Below are positions 36,832 through 46,566 of a DNA stretch of 64,000 bases, in pieces (positions within the stretch are counted from its first letter, which is position 1; each line of letters begins with the position of its first letter). The notes below the pieces were generated by a model. It had not been told where the DNA came from, ran no database searches, and was given only the letters and a program-made list of their open reading frames with translations. The position numbers and the translations under genes were made by a program. The stretch is from Sulfurovum sp. (GTDB lineage Bacteria; Campylobacterota; Campylobacteria; Campylobacterales; Sulfurovaceae): assembly GCA_002733215.1 (NCBI GenBank), contig NVUY01000003.1, positions 1 to 64,000 on the forward strand, read 5' to 3'.

Positions 36832-38517
36832 TTAAGGTCTGACAATAGGTTTCTCTATCCCTGTCTTCGATCCTTCTCTTAGTTCTCTATATACATTCAC
36901 CATCGCTTTGATATTGGCATCTCTTCCATAGATATAACTCTGTTCTTCGACTAATACTTTGTATGCCTTGTTTAACTCCAGGGCACGTGCTTTAGAGGGG
37001 AGAAGAAGAAGTGATATATCACTATGTAACTCTGTTATCCTCTTTTCTTTGATACTTCCATTGCTGTCAAAGAACTTTGCTTCTACCTCATCATTGTTTC
37101 TAAACTCATTACCCGAGTGATTGTTCTGCAGGTAAAAACTGTACTCATACTGCATGCCATGATCTTTATACTCTACCCTGGGTTCTTTGATACCCTTGAA
37201 TCCTTTTTGGCTCCAATGGTTCCAACCATACTCTTTTTGATCTTTTTCGACCCCCTCAAACTTACGTGCAAAGGCAAAGGTAGAATCTGTTGTGGCACCG
37301 AGATGTGAATGGCAGCCCATACAGGATATAGTCTCTTCATGGGTTTGAGGTCTTAGTTTTCCTGCTTTGTCTTCTATAAATCCCTGATAGACCCAGCCGA
37401 TCTCATTGCGTAAGCCCTCTTCATAATTCCCTCTAAAAAGAGCGATCTGAGCTTCAGAACTGTCAAGGGACTGTGCTTCCCAGAGTTCTGACTCGGCAGC
37501 TCTCTGGATCTCACCATAACTTTTCCACCTGTATTTTCTGGCATAGCGAAGTTCTTTCATTCTTGAGGACAGCCCTACATGGTCTTTCTTGTCACTCCAG
37601 TCCAAGTATCTGACAGAATGTAAGAATTCTGTATTTTCAGGAAAAAGTCCTGCGGTCAAATGCACTTTTTCTTCCTTAAGAAACAATTTTGCCAACCCTA
37701 CGTAAGATGTAATATGGGGAGAGATAGTATTGGCTGTATCCATGACACCATTGGCATTAATATCCACACCATAAAATGTTTCATCCACAGTAAGATCAAA
37801 TGCGATCTCTTTTTGTTTCACCAAGGCTTCTACAATGGCAAGATTTAATCTATAGACCTCTTTGTCAAATGTATTGTTCTCATCTTGTCTGAAAAGGGTG
37901 TCGAGTCGTATAAGCACATCATCTGTTGAGCCGTTTGTCGGCCAAAATGTTCCTAAGAAGGGATAATACCTGAAGGCTCTCCATCCTGTGTATTCGCCCT
38001 CTTTGTCCTGATCAAAGCCCTCTTCATCAAAATTAAAATAACAATCCGGTCTATACCCTTTCCAGACTTTGGGTAGCTCCATAGAAAGTAATATCTCTCC
38101 ATGGCTATTGAAATAATTAGACTCTCTTACATACTCTAAAATAGTGTTGTCATTTATCACTGCTACTTTCGCACTTCTGTCTGTAAAAAGATTGGTAAAT
38201 GGATTTTTCATGACTTCTTCGGGAAAGTTGTACTCTTCTTGCAGATTTGTGTCATTATAATAATTAGGTACTTTCCCTTTAGTATGACAGCTATAACATG
38301 GGTTTGATATAGGGCCTGTCAAAGTATCACTGGTTTTAGTATAGCACATCGAAGTAATATATGCCCCGCGTGTATTGACTATCTTGTCGTAAGAAATATT
38401 ATTTTCATCTTCCAACTTTAGTATATAATGCTGATTTAAAGATCTATCTTTTAGAAAAATATAATATCCTGTAAAAAATACTAAAAGTAATGTCAGGAAT
38501 AAAATAATTCTTTTCAT
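36832..38517 (-). CDS. Di-haem c-type cytochrome, membrane-anchored
   Basis: A 561-residue exported protein with an N-terminal membrane anchor (about 4-22) and two haem c sites, CYSCH (74-78) and CMGCH (399-403), separated by more than 300 residues. The segment between is rich in aromatic and charged residues and holds a 'GYRPDCYFNFDEEG' block. I do not recognise the family; it could be an electron carrier or a peroxidase-like enzyme. It starts 20 bases after the PhoX-like gene and is probably co-transcribed with it. Confidence 0.72.
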   Translation of the reverse strand: MKRIILFLTLLLVFFTGYYIFLKDRSLNQHYILKLEDENNISYDKIVNTRGAYITSMCYTKTSDTLTGPISNPCYSCHTKGKVPNYYNDTNLQEEYNFPEEVMKNPFTNLFTDRSAKVAVINDNTILEYVRESNYFNSHGEILLSMELPKVWKGYRPDCYFNFDEEGFDQDKEGEYTGWRAFRYYPFLGTFWPTNGSTDDVLIRLDTLFRQDENNTFDKEVYRLNLAIVEALVKQKEIAFDLTVDETFYGVDINANGVMDTANTISPHITSYVGLAKLFLKEEKVHLTAGLFPENTEFLHSVRYLDWSDKKDHVGLSSRMKELRYARKYRWKSYGEIQRAAESELWEAQSLDSSEAQIALFRGNYEEGLRNEIGWVYQGFIEDKAGKLRPQTHEETISCMGCHSHLGATTDSTFAFARKFEGVEKDQKEYGWNHWSQKGFKGIKEPRVEYKDHGMQYEYSFYLQNNHSGNEFRNNDEVEAKFFDSNGSIKEKRITELHSDISLLLLPSKARALELNKAYKVLVEEQSYIYGRDANIKAMVNVYRELREGSKTGIEKPIVRP

Positions 38518-38537
38518 ACTCTGCCTCTCTCAAGTCT

Positions 38538-40427
38538 CTATTTGAACATATCTGAAGGAAGACCGTCAAAGTAACCTATAGAGGCTTTCAGTTGATCATC
38601 TGTCGCAGCTTCAATGAGTGCAGAATTTGGGTAGGTGCCGTCTACTGCCTGAGGGTTATCTTGAAACGGGTGCTGTATGTTTATAAGTAAAATTCCTTTA
38701 TCACCTATAGCTGCAGTGTCTACCCCTGTCACTTCTGCCCCTATAGGCAGTGATGCTATTCTTGTCATCATTTTTGTTTCTGTATTATATGCCCAGGTCA
38801 TATTGTTTACATGTTTGTTCGTATCTTCAGAGATAAGCAGTGTATTATGCCCGATATATGTGATGTTATCCGGGTTGGAAATACCGTCTGGATGACAGGT
38901 CCATTCATCCGCATAGGCTTCATTTACATCCAAAGGCTGTCCAATGACTACTGCTTTCATCGATATTCCACTGTAAGAGCTGTCTAAAGCTAAAGCATAC
39001 ACTGCACCACAAACATTGGCTTCAAGTCTGATGTCATTTACAGGCTCTTGACCTTTGTAATTATCTTCCATACTCTTTTTGATCTCAGACATTGAGATAT
39101 AGAGTACATTTTTATCTGCATTGTAAGTGAGCCCCTCTTCTTTTCTAAATTCGATCGTTGCACCTTTGAGTGCTGCATATTTTCTCGTTTCCAGGAATGC
39201 GGCTGCTTTCTCCTGCCCCTCTTTCAGTGTAAGACATTCAAGTGTAGAGTCTTCATAGACTTTGGTACCCGTAGCACAGTTTCCATTCACCTCTGGTTTA
39301 GAAATCTCAAAGATATCTGTTATTTTCATTTTAGATTTGATCAGGGCTTCAATTTCACTGTCTTTTGCATGACCAAGCTCTATCCATGAAACATCAAAAG
39401 CACCCCCGTTCTCTGCAGATTTTTGTAGCACTTTAGCGGAATAAAGTGTTCCTTCCCAGTCTGCTTTGAATTCACTGATCTCAGCATCTGAAACAAACTT
39501 CCACAAACCTTTGGCAGTACCGTCATCTGACATATAGACCGTTTTTCCGTCAGGCATTATGGTTGCCAGTTCAGGTGTATATTTACCTGTCACATAGTGT
39601 TTGGCAGATTTTGTCGACCCGTCAACTTGGGGCTGTACTTCTACAATATATCCATAATTATAAGGAGAGAAACTGTCACTGTTATACCCATTATCTTTAT
39701 CTATATTTTGATCACCAAGATATTTTTGCATAGCATCAACATAAGAACAAAAATAATTTGCTCTACCCTCTGCATCATTCCCCCTCCCATCCAAAGCACA
39801 ATCCACATAAAAAGGTGAATTTTTGTCTGCAAAGATGGAGTTGAGTGAATAATCCTCTTCTCCGCCCAAGTGACTTCCATACTTCGTTTTTGAAGAGGCA
39901 CAGTTAATGATCGTGCCACCCATGGCAGAAAGATCCACAGCTTTGGTATCAACTGCCTTAAATACACCCTCTTCCACTGTTACTTCTGTCTTAGAGATCA
40001 TCCCTGGCCTCTCTTCCATATGTGTTAGCAGATAATGTTTAGAACCTACGGTGATGAGTGAATTCCCGTCAGGCATGTCAGAGATATCTTCTTCTCCGCC
40101 TTTCAAGATGGGATCCCCATTGATATTTGTCATAAGCCCTATTTTTCCAGAGCCAATGGTATCACCCATCTTTGCCAATACTTTATACTTTAGATCATAA
40201 GATCTGCTTGTGTTGTCATCATAGCTTACTGTGAGTGTTTCTGAGATTCTCATTTGCTGTTTTTCGGCATCATTTTTTGAAAGTGAAACGGGAGAAAAGA
40301 AGATAGCGCTGACATTTTTTTGCCTCTCATTATTATCCTTAAGGCTCATGAGTAAAAGGAAAAAGAGAAATAGCAGTCCAAAAGATATGAAAGTTAAGCG
40401 CAATACCACTCTCCTTTTTATAAACAT
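38538..40427 (-). CDS. PhoX-family (DUF839) phosphatase-like protein
   Basis: About 629 residues. After an N-terminal hydrophobic segment (LTFISFGLLFLFFLLLM) come a series of beta-propeller-like blades with calcium-loop-like pieces: 'GKYTPELATIMPDGKTVYMS', then 'CHPDGISNPDNITYIGHNTL' and 'GILLINIQHPFQDNPQ'. These match PhoX-type alkaline phosphatases (iron-calcium enzymes). The leader KRRVVLRL before the hydrophobic core could be a Tat signal, as in other PhoX, but it is not a clear twin-Arg motif. The ATG at 40427 is preferred over an in-frame ATG at 40457 because it begins right at the leader. Its co-transcription with a di-haem cytochrome is unusual. Confidence 0.72.
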   Translation of the reverse strand: MFIKRRVVLRLTFISFGLLFLFFLLLMSLKDNNERQKNVSAIFFSPVSLSKNDAEKQQMRISETLTVSYDDNTSRSYDLKYKVLAKMGDTIGSGKIGLMTNINGDPILKGGEEDISDMPDGNSLITVGSKHYLLTHMEERPGMISKTEVTVEEGVFKAVDTKAVDLSAMGGTIINCASSKTKYGSHLGGEEDYSLNSIFADKNSPFYVDCALDGRGNDAEGRANYFCSYVDAMQKYLGDQNIDKDNGYNSDSFSPYNYGYIVEVQPQVDGSTKSAKHYVTGKYTPELATIMPDGKTVYMSDDGTAKGLWKFVSDAEISEFKADWEGTLYSAKVLQKSAENGGAFDVSWIELGHAKDSEIEALIKSKMKITDIFEISKPEVNGNCATGTKVYEDSTLECLTLKEGQEKAAAFLETRKYAALKGATIEFRKEEGLTYNADKNVLYISMSEIKKSMEDNYKGQEPVNDIRLEANVCGAVYALALDSSYSGISMKAVVIGQPLDVNEAYADEWTCHPDGISNPDNITYIGHNTLLISEDTNKHVNNMTWAYNTETKMMTRIASLPIGAEVTGVDTAAIGDKGILLINIQHPFQDNPQAVDGTYPNSALIEAATDDQLKASIGYFDGLPSDMFK

Positions 40428-40526
40428 TTTACCATAATATTCACACTTTAAAATCACAGCACATACTATACGCTGTCATTAATAATTTTTTGCTAAAATT
40501 AGATAAATTTTATTTAGGAACAGTGT

Positions 40527-41099
40527 ATGAAACATTTAAGAAAACTTTCAACCATAGCAGCTACCGGGCTGGGTGCATTGCTGGCTACAGGTGTTACGGG
40601 GTGTACACAGCAGCAACAACAAGAACAACAGCAGGCCAAAGGTGCTTTTGTTATCATCGAAGAGACAGCCCCTGGGAAATATAAGATCGTAGACGAATTT
40701 CCTGCAGATGAGACACGTATCGTACTCAAAAAACTCGATGGCAGTGAAAATGTCCTGACACAGGCACAACTCGATGCACTCATTAAAGAAGAAGCCGCAA
40801 AAGTAGATGCTGGAACTTCAGAACTTACACAAGAAAACCCACAAGCCAGTCAAGGTATGGGTCTGGGTTCCACCATCATGGCAAGTATGGCAGGTGCTAT
40901 GCTTGGTGCGTGGATAGGAAACAAGCTTTTTGGAAATCAAAATTATCAAAATAACAGAAAAGCAGGATACAAATCTCCCTCTACCTATTCTAAAAGCAAA
41001 AAAAGCTTTTCCAAGTCTAGAACAAGTACTAGCAAGAGAGGTGGTTTTTTTGGTGGTAAAAAATCTTCAAGCCGTAGCGGTGGCTTCTTTGGAGGTTAG
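40527..41099 (+). CDS. UPF0323-family lipoprotein, complete copy
   Basis: A 190-residue lipoprotein with a signal peptide and lipobox VTGC (Cys26), followed by a Gln run (CTQQQQQEQQQ). A conserved middle (FVIIEETAPGKYKIVDEF) and a glycine-rich helix (MASMAGAMLGAWIGNKLFG) precede a Ser/Lys/Gly-rich tail with repeats of GGFFGG. The family is known from Helicobacter and Campylobacter; its function is unknown. It is followed 3 bases later by the synthase-like gene, so the pair is an operon. The 3' part from about 40868 is repeated at 49592. Confidence 0.82.
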   Translation: MKHLRKLSTIAATGLGALLATGVTGCTQQQQQEQQQAKGAFVIIEETAPGKYKIVDEFPADETRIVLKKLDGSENVLTQAQLDALIKEEAAKVDAGTSELTQENPQASQGMGLGSTIMASMAGAMLGAWIGNKLFGNQNYQNNRKAGYKSPSTYSKSKKSFSKSRTSTSKRGGFFGGKKSSSRSGGFFGG

Positions 41100-41102
41100 A
41101 TC

Positions 41103-42284
41103 ATGTTAAATCTTCAAAAAACAACCCCTTTAGATACAGACTACTTAGAATCCCTTGGTTTTGTATGGCATACTGATTCAGATGAGAGTTCTTACATCTC
41201 CGATGAGCTTGTAGTACTCACGGAAGTTGAAGCAGAAGCGTATTATGAAGCCACAAACGAACTGTATGATATGTTTGTTGAAGCAGCAGAACATGTCGTG
41301 GAAAATGATCTTTTTCATGAAATAGGCATCCCCTTTAACCTCGTAGAAGTCATCAAAGAATCATGGGAAAATGATGTACACTGGCATCTTTACGGACGTT
41401 TTGACCTGGCTGGCGGCATAGATGGAAAACCCATCAAACTTTTAGAATTTAATGCAGATACCCCTACAGCACTTTTTGAAACAGCGATCATCCAATGGGC
41501 TATGCTTAAAAAAGATGGTCTTGAAGAGTCAAGTCAGTTCAATGCACTTTATGAAGCACTGATCGATAACTTTAAGCGTTTGGTCACTTTGGAAGAAGAT
41601 GTCTCTGATTTTGAAGAACGTTATGACGGATGGGACTTTCTCTTTACCTCCGTCAAAGGGAACTCAGAAGAAGAAAATACCGTTCGACTGCTTCAACATA
41701 TCGCAACAGAGGCAGGGTATCAAACAGAGTTTGCTTACATCGATGATATAGACTTCTCTCCTGAAGAGGGTATAGTCTATAAGGATAAAAGTTATGAACT
41801 TTGGTTCAAGCTTATCCCCTGGGAAGACATCGCTTTAGAAGAATCTGATCTGGCAATGTTACTGACAAACATCATCAAAAGCCAAAAAGCCATCATTTTT
41901 AACCCAGCGTATACCCTGCTCTTCCAAAGCAAAGGTTTACTCAAGATCTTATGGGATCTTTATCCAGATCACCCTCTTCTGCTTGAAACTTCTTTTGAAC
42001 CTTTAGAAGGACAGAAACAGGTCAAGAAACCGATATTTGGACGTGAAGGTGGCTCGGTAAGTATCTTAGATGAAGAAGCAAATGATGTAGAATCTGTCGC
42101 AGGTGACTATGACAGTCACAAGATGGTTTACCAAGCCTATACAGAACTAGCAACAGATGCTCAAGGTGACTCTTACCAGGCAGGTGTCTTCTATGCCTAT
42201 GAAGCCTGTGGTCTCGGATTTAGAAAAGGTGGAAAGATACTTGATAATATGTCGAAATTTGTGGGGCATATTGTTAAGGGTTAA
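41103..42284 (+). CDS. Glutathionylspermidine-synthase-like ATP-grasp protein, copy 1
   Basis: A 393-residue member of the GSP_synth (glutathionylspermidine synthase C-terminal) family of ATP-grasp ligases. Signature pieces are 'HLYGRFDLAGGIDGKPIKLL', then EFNADTPTALFETA, and late 'VFYAYEACGLGFRKGGKILD'. The family ligates amines to carboxylates; in bacteria the usual substrate is unknown. It is paired with UPF0323 upstream. A second copy at 49829 is over 90% identical by eye. The downstream region was split from its original neighbour (RND 3' end) by the block 42353-49344. Confidence 0.85.
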   Translation: MLNLQKTTPLDTDYLESLGFVWHTDSDESSYISDELVVLTEVEAEAYYEATNELYDMFVEAAEHVVENDLFHEIGIPFNLVEVIKESWENDVHWHLYGRFDLAGGIDGKPIKLLEFNADTPTALFETAIIQWAMLKKDGLEESSQFNALYEALIDNFKRLVTLEEDVSDFEERYDGWDFLFTSVKGNSEEENTVRLLQHIATEAGYQTEFAYIDDIDFSPEEGIVYKDKSYELWFKLIPWEDIALEESDLAMLLTNIIKSQKAIIFNPAYTLLFQSKGLLKILWDLYPDHPLLLETSFEPLEGQKQVKKPIFGREGGSVSILDEEANDVESVAGDYDSHKMVYQAYTELATDAQGDSYQAGVFYAYEACGLGFRKGGKILDNMSKFVGHIVKG

Positions 42285-42341
42285 GCAACGATACATCCCT
42301 TCACTATTGGGCCTGACTCAATAGTCTTAAAAATGATCCTC

Positions 42342-42383
42342 AGGGCACCTCCTCTGGAAAACCTTATAAATTTATAAGGTTTT
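42342..42383. repeat. Left boundary of the inserted block: direct repeat and palindrome
   Basis: AGGGCACCTCC (42342-42352) occurs again at 49334-49344. Immediately inside, 42358-42383 is a perfect 26-base palindrome with arms AAAACCTTATAAA / TTTATAAGGTTTT. The same arms recur at 49247-49258 and 49270-49281 near the other end. It may also work as a bidirectional terminator between the synthase-like gene and the HupE-like gene. Confidence 0.5.
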
Positions 42384-42430
42384 GAAAAAAACCAATTTAT
42401 CTATTATTGGACTAAAGGAACATTGGTGAT

Positions 42431-43714
42431 CTACAAAGCAGACAACACACTACTACCTCTCTCAACTGTCCAAATCAAAGCAATGACTATACTTCCCGTA
42501 GCCAAGATATAACGAGTGGTCTTTTCTGCTTTAGCACCTATTTTTGCTACAAAATACAAAAGAATCAAAGTAACAAGCACAATAAAAAGTTGACCTATCT
42601 CTACACCGATATTAAATGCCAAGAGGCTTTGCCAAATATTTGGAGAGGTGACATTTAAGATATGCTGCAGTACAAACGAGAAACCAAGTCCATGCAACAT
42701 ACCTATGAGTGTTGTAACAACAACAACAGTCACTTCACTCTTTTCTCTTTTAAATGAGTCTATAAAGTCGGGCAAGAGTGCAACTGCTGCGATGTAAACA
42801 ATGGAGAGCGCTATACCTGTTTCAACAGCAGGTATGAACCAGACAGCAGATGGTACAAAACCGAAGAAACCTAAAGAGAGTGTCACACTATGCCCAAGAG
42901 TAAAGCCAGTGACACGCCAAAGTAAACGTGTTAGAGATAGACTTCCCAAAACAAGACAGATCACAAAAAGGACATGGTCTGTTCCATCAAGTATATGCTG
43001 AACACCTTCTTTGATAAAAGTAATCATAGCATCCCAGAGTGAATTTGTGATTAGTATAGGCTTTAGCAACAGACCACGTTCACGAAACACTTGTACACCA
43101 GAGGGAGAATAGTCAAGTATAACATTTGCTGTTTCGTCTTGGTTAGGTAGTTTTGGGTCAAGTGTATATGCGATGCCATACTCATTAATAGCACTGCTAC
43201 TTTTATATTGTAAAAGTACATCAATAGTTGTATCACCTACATATACTTCATTTTTAAAGACACTCAAGTCATTAGCCTTGTCAAACGAAGCTTTTGCCTC
43301 TTCTAGTGTTGAGAGGTCACTTTGTGTACCGTTTTTATAAAAATAAACCTTATCGACCTCAAGTTTACCTGCTTCTTCATTTACGGAGATCTTCAGTCCC
43401 TTATGAATCAGTCTTTTCATCTCATCAAGTGAGTTTTGGATTGCTTTTACATCTACGTAATGTGCGAGCTTTCCCTCTTCCATACGGTTTGTTGTATAGG
43501 GTGCAGGGTTAGGCAGTCCATTAGAGTCAACTTCACCAAGAAGGTCTGCAACAAGATAAGGCATGGGTAGTCGCATATATATCTCTAAACCATCTGCCTT
43601 ATGCTCTACATGGATGATACGGACATTCAGGTTAAGCTTAAAATGTGCACAAGCACTACTTACAAAAAAAGATGCAAGAAGTAAAACCCCAATGACTTTT
43701 GAAAGATACTTCAT
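42431..43714 (-). CDS. HupE/UreJ-like membrane protein with periplasmic domain
   Basis: A 427-residue protein with a signal peptide (about 1-23), a periplasmic domain to about 225, then six hydrophobic segments (about 235-425). The membrane part opens with 'HILDGTDHVLFVICLVLG', the HupE/UreJ signature whose His and Asp are likely metal contacts. It then has 'GFTLGHSVTLSLGFFG' and 'GMLHGLGFSFVLQ'. The family is linked to nickel or cobalt transport, but this two-domain form is often found away from hydrogenase or urease genes, as here. Start and upstream stop overlap (43711-43714), so it is translated after the 532-residue gene. Confidence 0.8.
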   Translation of the reverse strand: MKYLSKVIGVLLLASFFVSSACAHFKLNLNVRIIHVEHKADGLEIYMRLPMPYLVADLLGEVDSNGLPNPAPYTTNRMEEGKLAHYVDVKAIQNSLDEMKRLIHKGLKISVNEEAGKLEVDKVYFYKNGTQSDLSTLEEAKASFDKANDLSVFKNEVYVGDTTIDVLLQYKSSSAINEYGIAYTLDPKLPNQDETANVILDYSPSGVQVFRERGLLLKPILITNSLWDAMITFIKEGVQHILDGTDHVLFVICLVLGSLSLTRLLWRVTGFTLGHSVTLSLGFFGFVPSAVWFIPAVETGIALSIVYIAAVALLPDFIDSFKREKSEVTVVVVTTLIGMLHGLGFSFVLQHILNVTSPNIWQSLLAFNIGVEIGQLFIVLVTLILLYFVAKIGAKAEKTTRYILATGSIVIALIWTVERGSSVLSAL

Positions 43715-45297
43715 GAAGTTTTATCTTTTAGATCTAAGAGAGAAAAGTCTTTTATAAACCACTCTCCATCTTTTTCTATCATATCAATGATGAGTTGATA
43801 TTTGAGAGCCCGTCTGTCACTATGACCCCAATGTTTAGCGATGACATTAACCTCTCCACTTACGTTGGCGCTAAAACCATCTGCATCCTTTAACGCTCTT
43901 ATCTTATCGACACTAAGCGTACCAAACTCTTCTATGGCTCCCACACCACCACGAACCACACTTGGTGTAAAAAGTTTTGATAACTCTTTTTTTATGACTG
44001 TAGTACTTTCACTCAAGAGTACTTTTGAGAGTTCTTTAGACAAGCTCTCTTCTCTTTTTTCTATAAAAGCTGTACGAATGTTTTCTAGTGTTTGTTTTAT
44101 GATCTCTGTACTTTGCTCTTGCGTTGGAAGTTCGCTCCAGACCTTTGTCTCGCCGAGGATAGGCAGGTTCCAGTTTACTCCTGTTTTTGTTCTTACAGGT
44201 ATGATTTTAGGTTCTGTTTTATCTTTGATAAGGTTTTCCCATCTAAATACCGGGTCATCTTGGTAAATAAAACTAGGGTAAGGACCAACAGGATCTTCGG
44301 CAGAGAAAGGAATTTTTGGGATCTTTTTATACAGATACTGCCATTTATATTGAATATCTTGAGGGAGTTTATTGACATAATATTGCTGACTTATACCAAC
44401 ATAAATGGTCTCTTCATTGACTTGGCTAATGTTATCCAGTATTTTTAAACCTGAAGTACTTACTTCAAAATAATCAACTATTATTTTATCTGCCTGAGTA
44501 TGTTGAGTGTTTATAAGAAGTGCATCGTCTTCTCTAAAATAGTTCTGTACATGCTCTTGTAGGGCATTTAGTCTCTCACTGTTCTTAGGTGAAGAGGTAA
44601 AAGAAGTGAGTTCGACTATGTCTTTAAGACGTGTAAGTGACTCAAGTTTTACAAGTCGTGGTTCAACATAAAGATATACCATCTGAGGATAGCGGTACAG
44701 ACGCTTTAGTGTGTTTGATGTAAAACCTGAGTAAAAAGGGTCTTCCCAGTTAAGGCTTAGTGTCTGTTTTGGGTTTAGATAAGCAAAGTCGTTTACGACT
44801 TGTTTTTTATGATAAAGGATAAATCCAAGCGTTGCATTTCCTTGAAAAATCAAATCTATTTTTTTAGGTTTTTCTGAGACGAAAGGGTAGTCTATACTTA
44901 TGTAAAGCATCGCAGGGGCATTTTTAGGTTGGGGCTTTAGGACTTCATAGGTTTTAGGATCACGTACTATTTTCTTACCACCATGCATAGAAACTACACT
45001 ACCTACTAAGGCTTTTTCGTCAGCAACAATAAAAAGTTTATTTTTTAAAAAAAGTTTTGAACGCTTTATTATAGGAGATAGCTGTAAACCCATCACTTGG
45101 CGTAGTGAGTTTGGATATAAGTCAGCAAAGCTCTCAAAGTTTTCCTCCGAGAGTTCAAGTTCTATTCTAATACCCTGTTCAGTCACAAAGTATTTAGCAA
45201 GACTAGGGTTGAACATGGACTTATTGACCATAAGCGCGTCGGCATATACATAGCCATTACTCAACAATATATATAGTATAAAACGTATAAAACGCAT
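43711..45297 (-). CDS. Exported protein of unknown function (partner of HupE-like protein)
   Basis: About 528 residues with a signal peptide (MRFIRFILYILLSNGYVYA) and no later membrane segment. The N-terminal third has 'GIRIELELSEENFESFADLY' followed by beta-rich stretches; near 300-400 are several Trp/Pro-rich pieces. A C-terminal beta/alpha domain (about 455-528; 'HWGHSDRRALKYQLIIDMIE') looks like a small NTF2-like or Tim44-like fold often found at protein ends. I do not recognise the family. The start is likely the ATG at 45297; an in-frame TTG lies at 45309. It is fused by overlap to the HupE-like gene, so the two probably work together. Confidence 0.55.
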   Translation of the reverse strand: MRFIRFILYILLSNGYVYADALMVNKSMFNPSLAKYFVTEQGIRIELELSEENFESFADLYPNSLRQVMGLQLSPIIKRSKLFLKNKLFIVADEKALVGSVVSMHGGKKIVRDPKTYEVLKPQPKNAPAMLYISIDYPFVSEKPKKIDLIFQGNATLGFILYHKKQVVNDFAYLNPKQTLSLNWEDPFYSGFTSNTLKRLYRYPQMVYLYVEPRLVKLESLTRLKDIVELTSFTSSPKNSERLNALQEHVQNYFREDDALLINTQHTQADKIIVDYFEVSTSGLKILDNISQVNEETIYVGISQQYYVNKLPQDIQYKWQYLYKKIPKIPFSAEDPVGPYPSFIYQDDPVFRWENLIKDKTEPKIIPVRTKTGVNWNLPILGETKVWSELPTQEQSTEIIKQTLENIRTAFIEKREESLSKELSKVLLSESTTVIKKELSKLFTPSVVRGGVGAIEEFGTLSVDKIRALKDADGFSANVSGEVNVIAKHWGHSDRRALKYQLIIDMIEKDGEWFIKDFSLLDLKDKTS

Positions 45298-45335
45298 AGT
45301 GATAAGCAACCTTAAATTAAATTAACAGAGCTATT

Positions 45336-46547
45336 TTACTGTTTTTTAGGTGGCGCAACAAAACCTTTTACTTTTCCGTCAAGTAAAAACTTAGACATTG
45401 CGCCATCGGCAAAGTCACTTCTAGGTGCCTCATCCCATGCTTGAGATGTACCTTGTCCCCAAGCTTCATGATTTACCGATACTTCACGCACTTCAATATG
45501 CTCTTTTGTTACATTAATCACAGTAAGATCATTGGCCATCGCTAATGGACCATCATAGGTTTTACGAACACCTGCATAAATTTCAAACTCTATGTCTCTA
45601 TGGTTCCAATAGTGATATGCTACTGCAAGACGAGGTTTGATGCTAGACATCACTTTTCCAAAAGCTTCAGGTGGTGTATGAATTTTTGAGGTTACCCAGT
45701 AAGCATTTTTATAAGGAAAGCCTGCAATTTTCATCCATTGCTCAGGTGTAAAAAAACATTCATGTATCGCAACATCAGCACCTTTGGCTTCTTTTAAATA
45801 CCATTTATTTGGGTAAGAGTCCCCACCAAATACAAAACTTAAACCTTCCCATTCCAACCTATAACTAACTGCACCATCAATAATGTGTATCGCAGGAAAT
45901 GAAATGACTTTAACACCATTTTCATTATAAACGACAGCAGTTTTTTTATAATCGAACTCATGCGCAATTATTTTACCGCCAGCATCAGGGAGTACTCCTG
46001 TTCTACCTGCAACATCCCATGCCCATGTCTTAGTAAGTCCTTCAACCATACTTGCTGTACCTAATTCAGGTGTTGAACCCGATGGTCCATAAACATGCAT
46101 AGGAGTGTAACGGCCAGCTACCCAACCACCTATCCATAAAGTCGCCAAATCACCGATATGATCCGTATGCAAGTGGGAAGCAAATACTTTATCTAAACTA
46201 GAGTAATCTGCTTGAAGACCTGCAAGATTATCTGTTGATCCTGTTCCTAAATCAAACAAAAAGCTTTCTCCATTACCTAGCTCAACTAAAAATGAAGCTG
46301 CCTTATTGTTTGGTGTTTGATTTGGCATCCCTGTTCCAAGAGCAGTGATTCTCATCTCTTTTTTACCCAACTTTTCTGTATTTGGAAAATAAGATCTAGG
46401 ATATTTATTGTCTTTAATCTCTTGAGGGACACGTCCTTCTGGATAATTAACACCGTCTATTGTAACAGGCTTTGCATAGGCTAAACCCGATAAGATTAAT
46501 GATGCGATCATGACTGTTTTTATATAACATTTTATTGTTGTTTTCAT
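45336..46547 (-). CDS. Exported MBL-fold metallo-hydrolase 1 (GntH-like)
   Basis: 403 residues with a signal peptide (about 7-24). The metallo-beta-lactamase fold is shown by ALGTGMPNQ at the first strand, the metal motif HLHTDHIGD (H125, H127, D129, H130) and FVFGGDSYPNKW and AYHYWNH farther along. It resembles proteins annotated as guanitoxin-cluster hydrolase GntH, though no other guanitoxin genes are nearby, so only the hydrolase fold is safe. The C-terminal half shares long blocks with the second MBL gene at 47691 (PEAFGKVMSSIKPRLAVAYH). It is co-directional with the OMP gene upstream and the two genes downstream. Confidence 0.8.
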   Translation of the reverse strand: MKTTIKCYIKTVMIASLILSGLAYAKPVTIDGVNYPEGRVPQEIKDNKYPRSYFPNTEKLGKKEMRITALGTGMPNQTPNNKAASFLVELGNGESFLFDLGTGSTDNLAGLQADYSSLDKVFASHLHTDHIGDLATLWIGGWVAGRYTPMHVYGPSGSTPELGTASMVEGLTKTWAWDVAGRTGVLPDAGGKIIAHEFDYKKTAVVYNENGVKVISFPAIHIIDGAVSYRLEWEGLSFVFGGDSYPNKWYLKEAKGADVAIHECFFTPEQWMKIAGFPYKNAYWVTSKIHTPPEAFGKVMSSIKPRLAVAYHYWNHRDIEFEIYAGVRKTYDGPLAMANDLTVINVTKEHIEVREVSVNHEAWGQGTSQAWDEAPRSDFADGAMSKFLLDGKVKGFVAPPKKQ

Positions 46548-46566
46548 TTTTTCTTCCTTGTATTGT

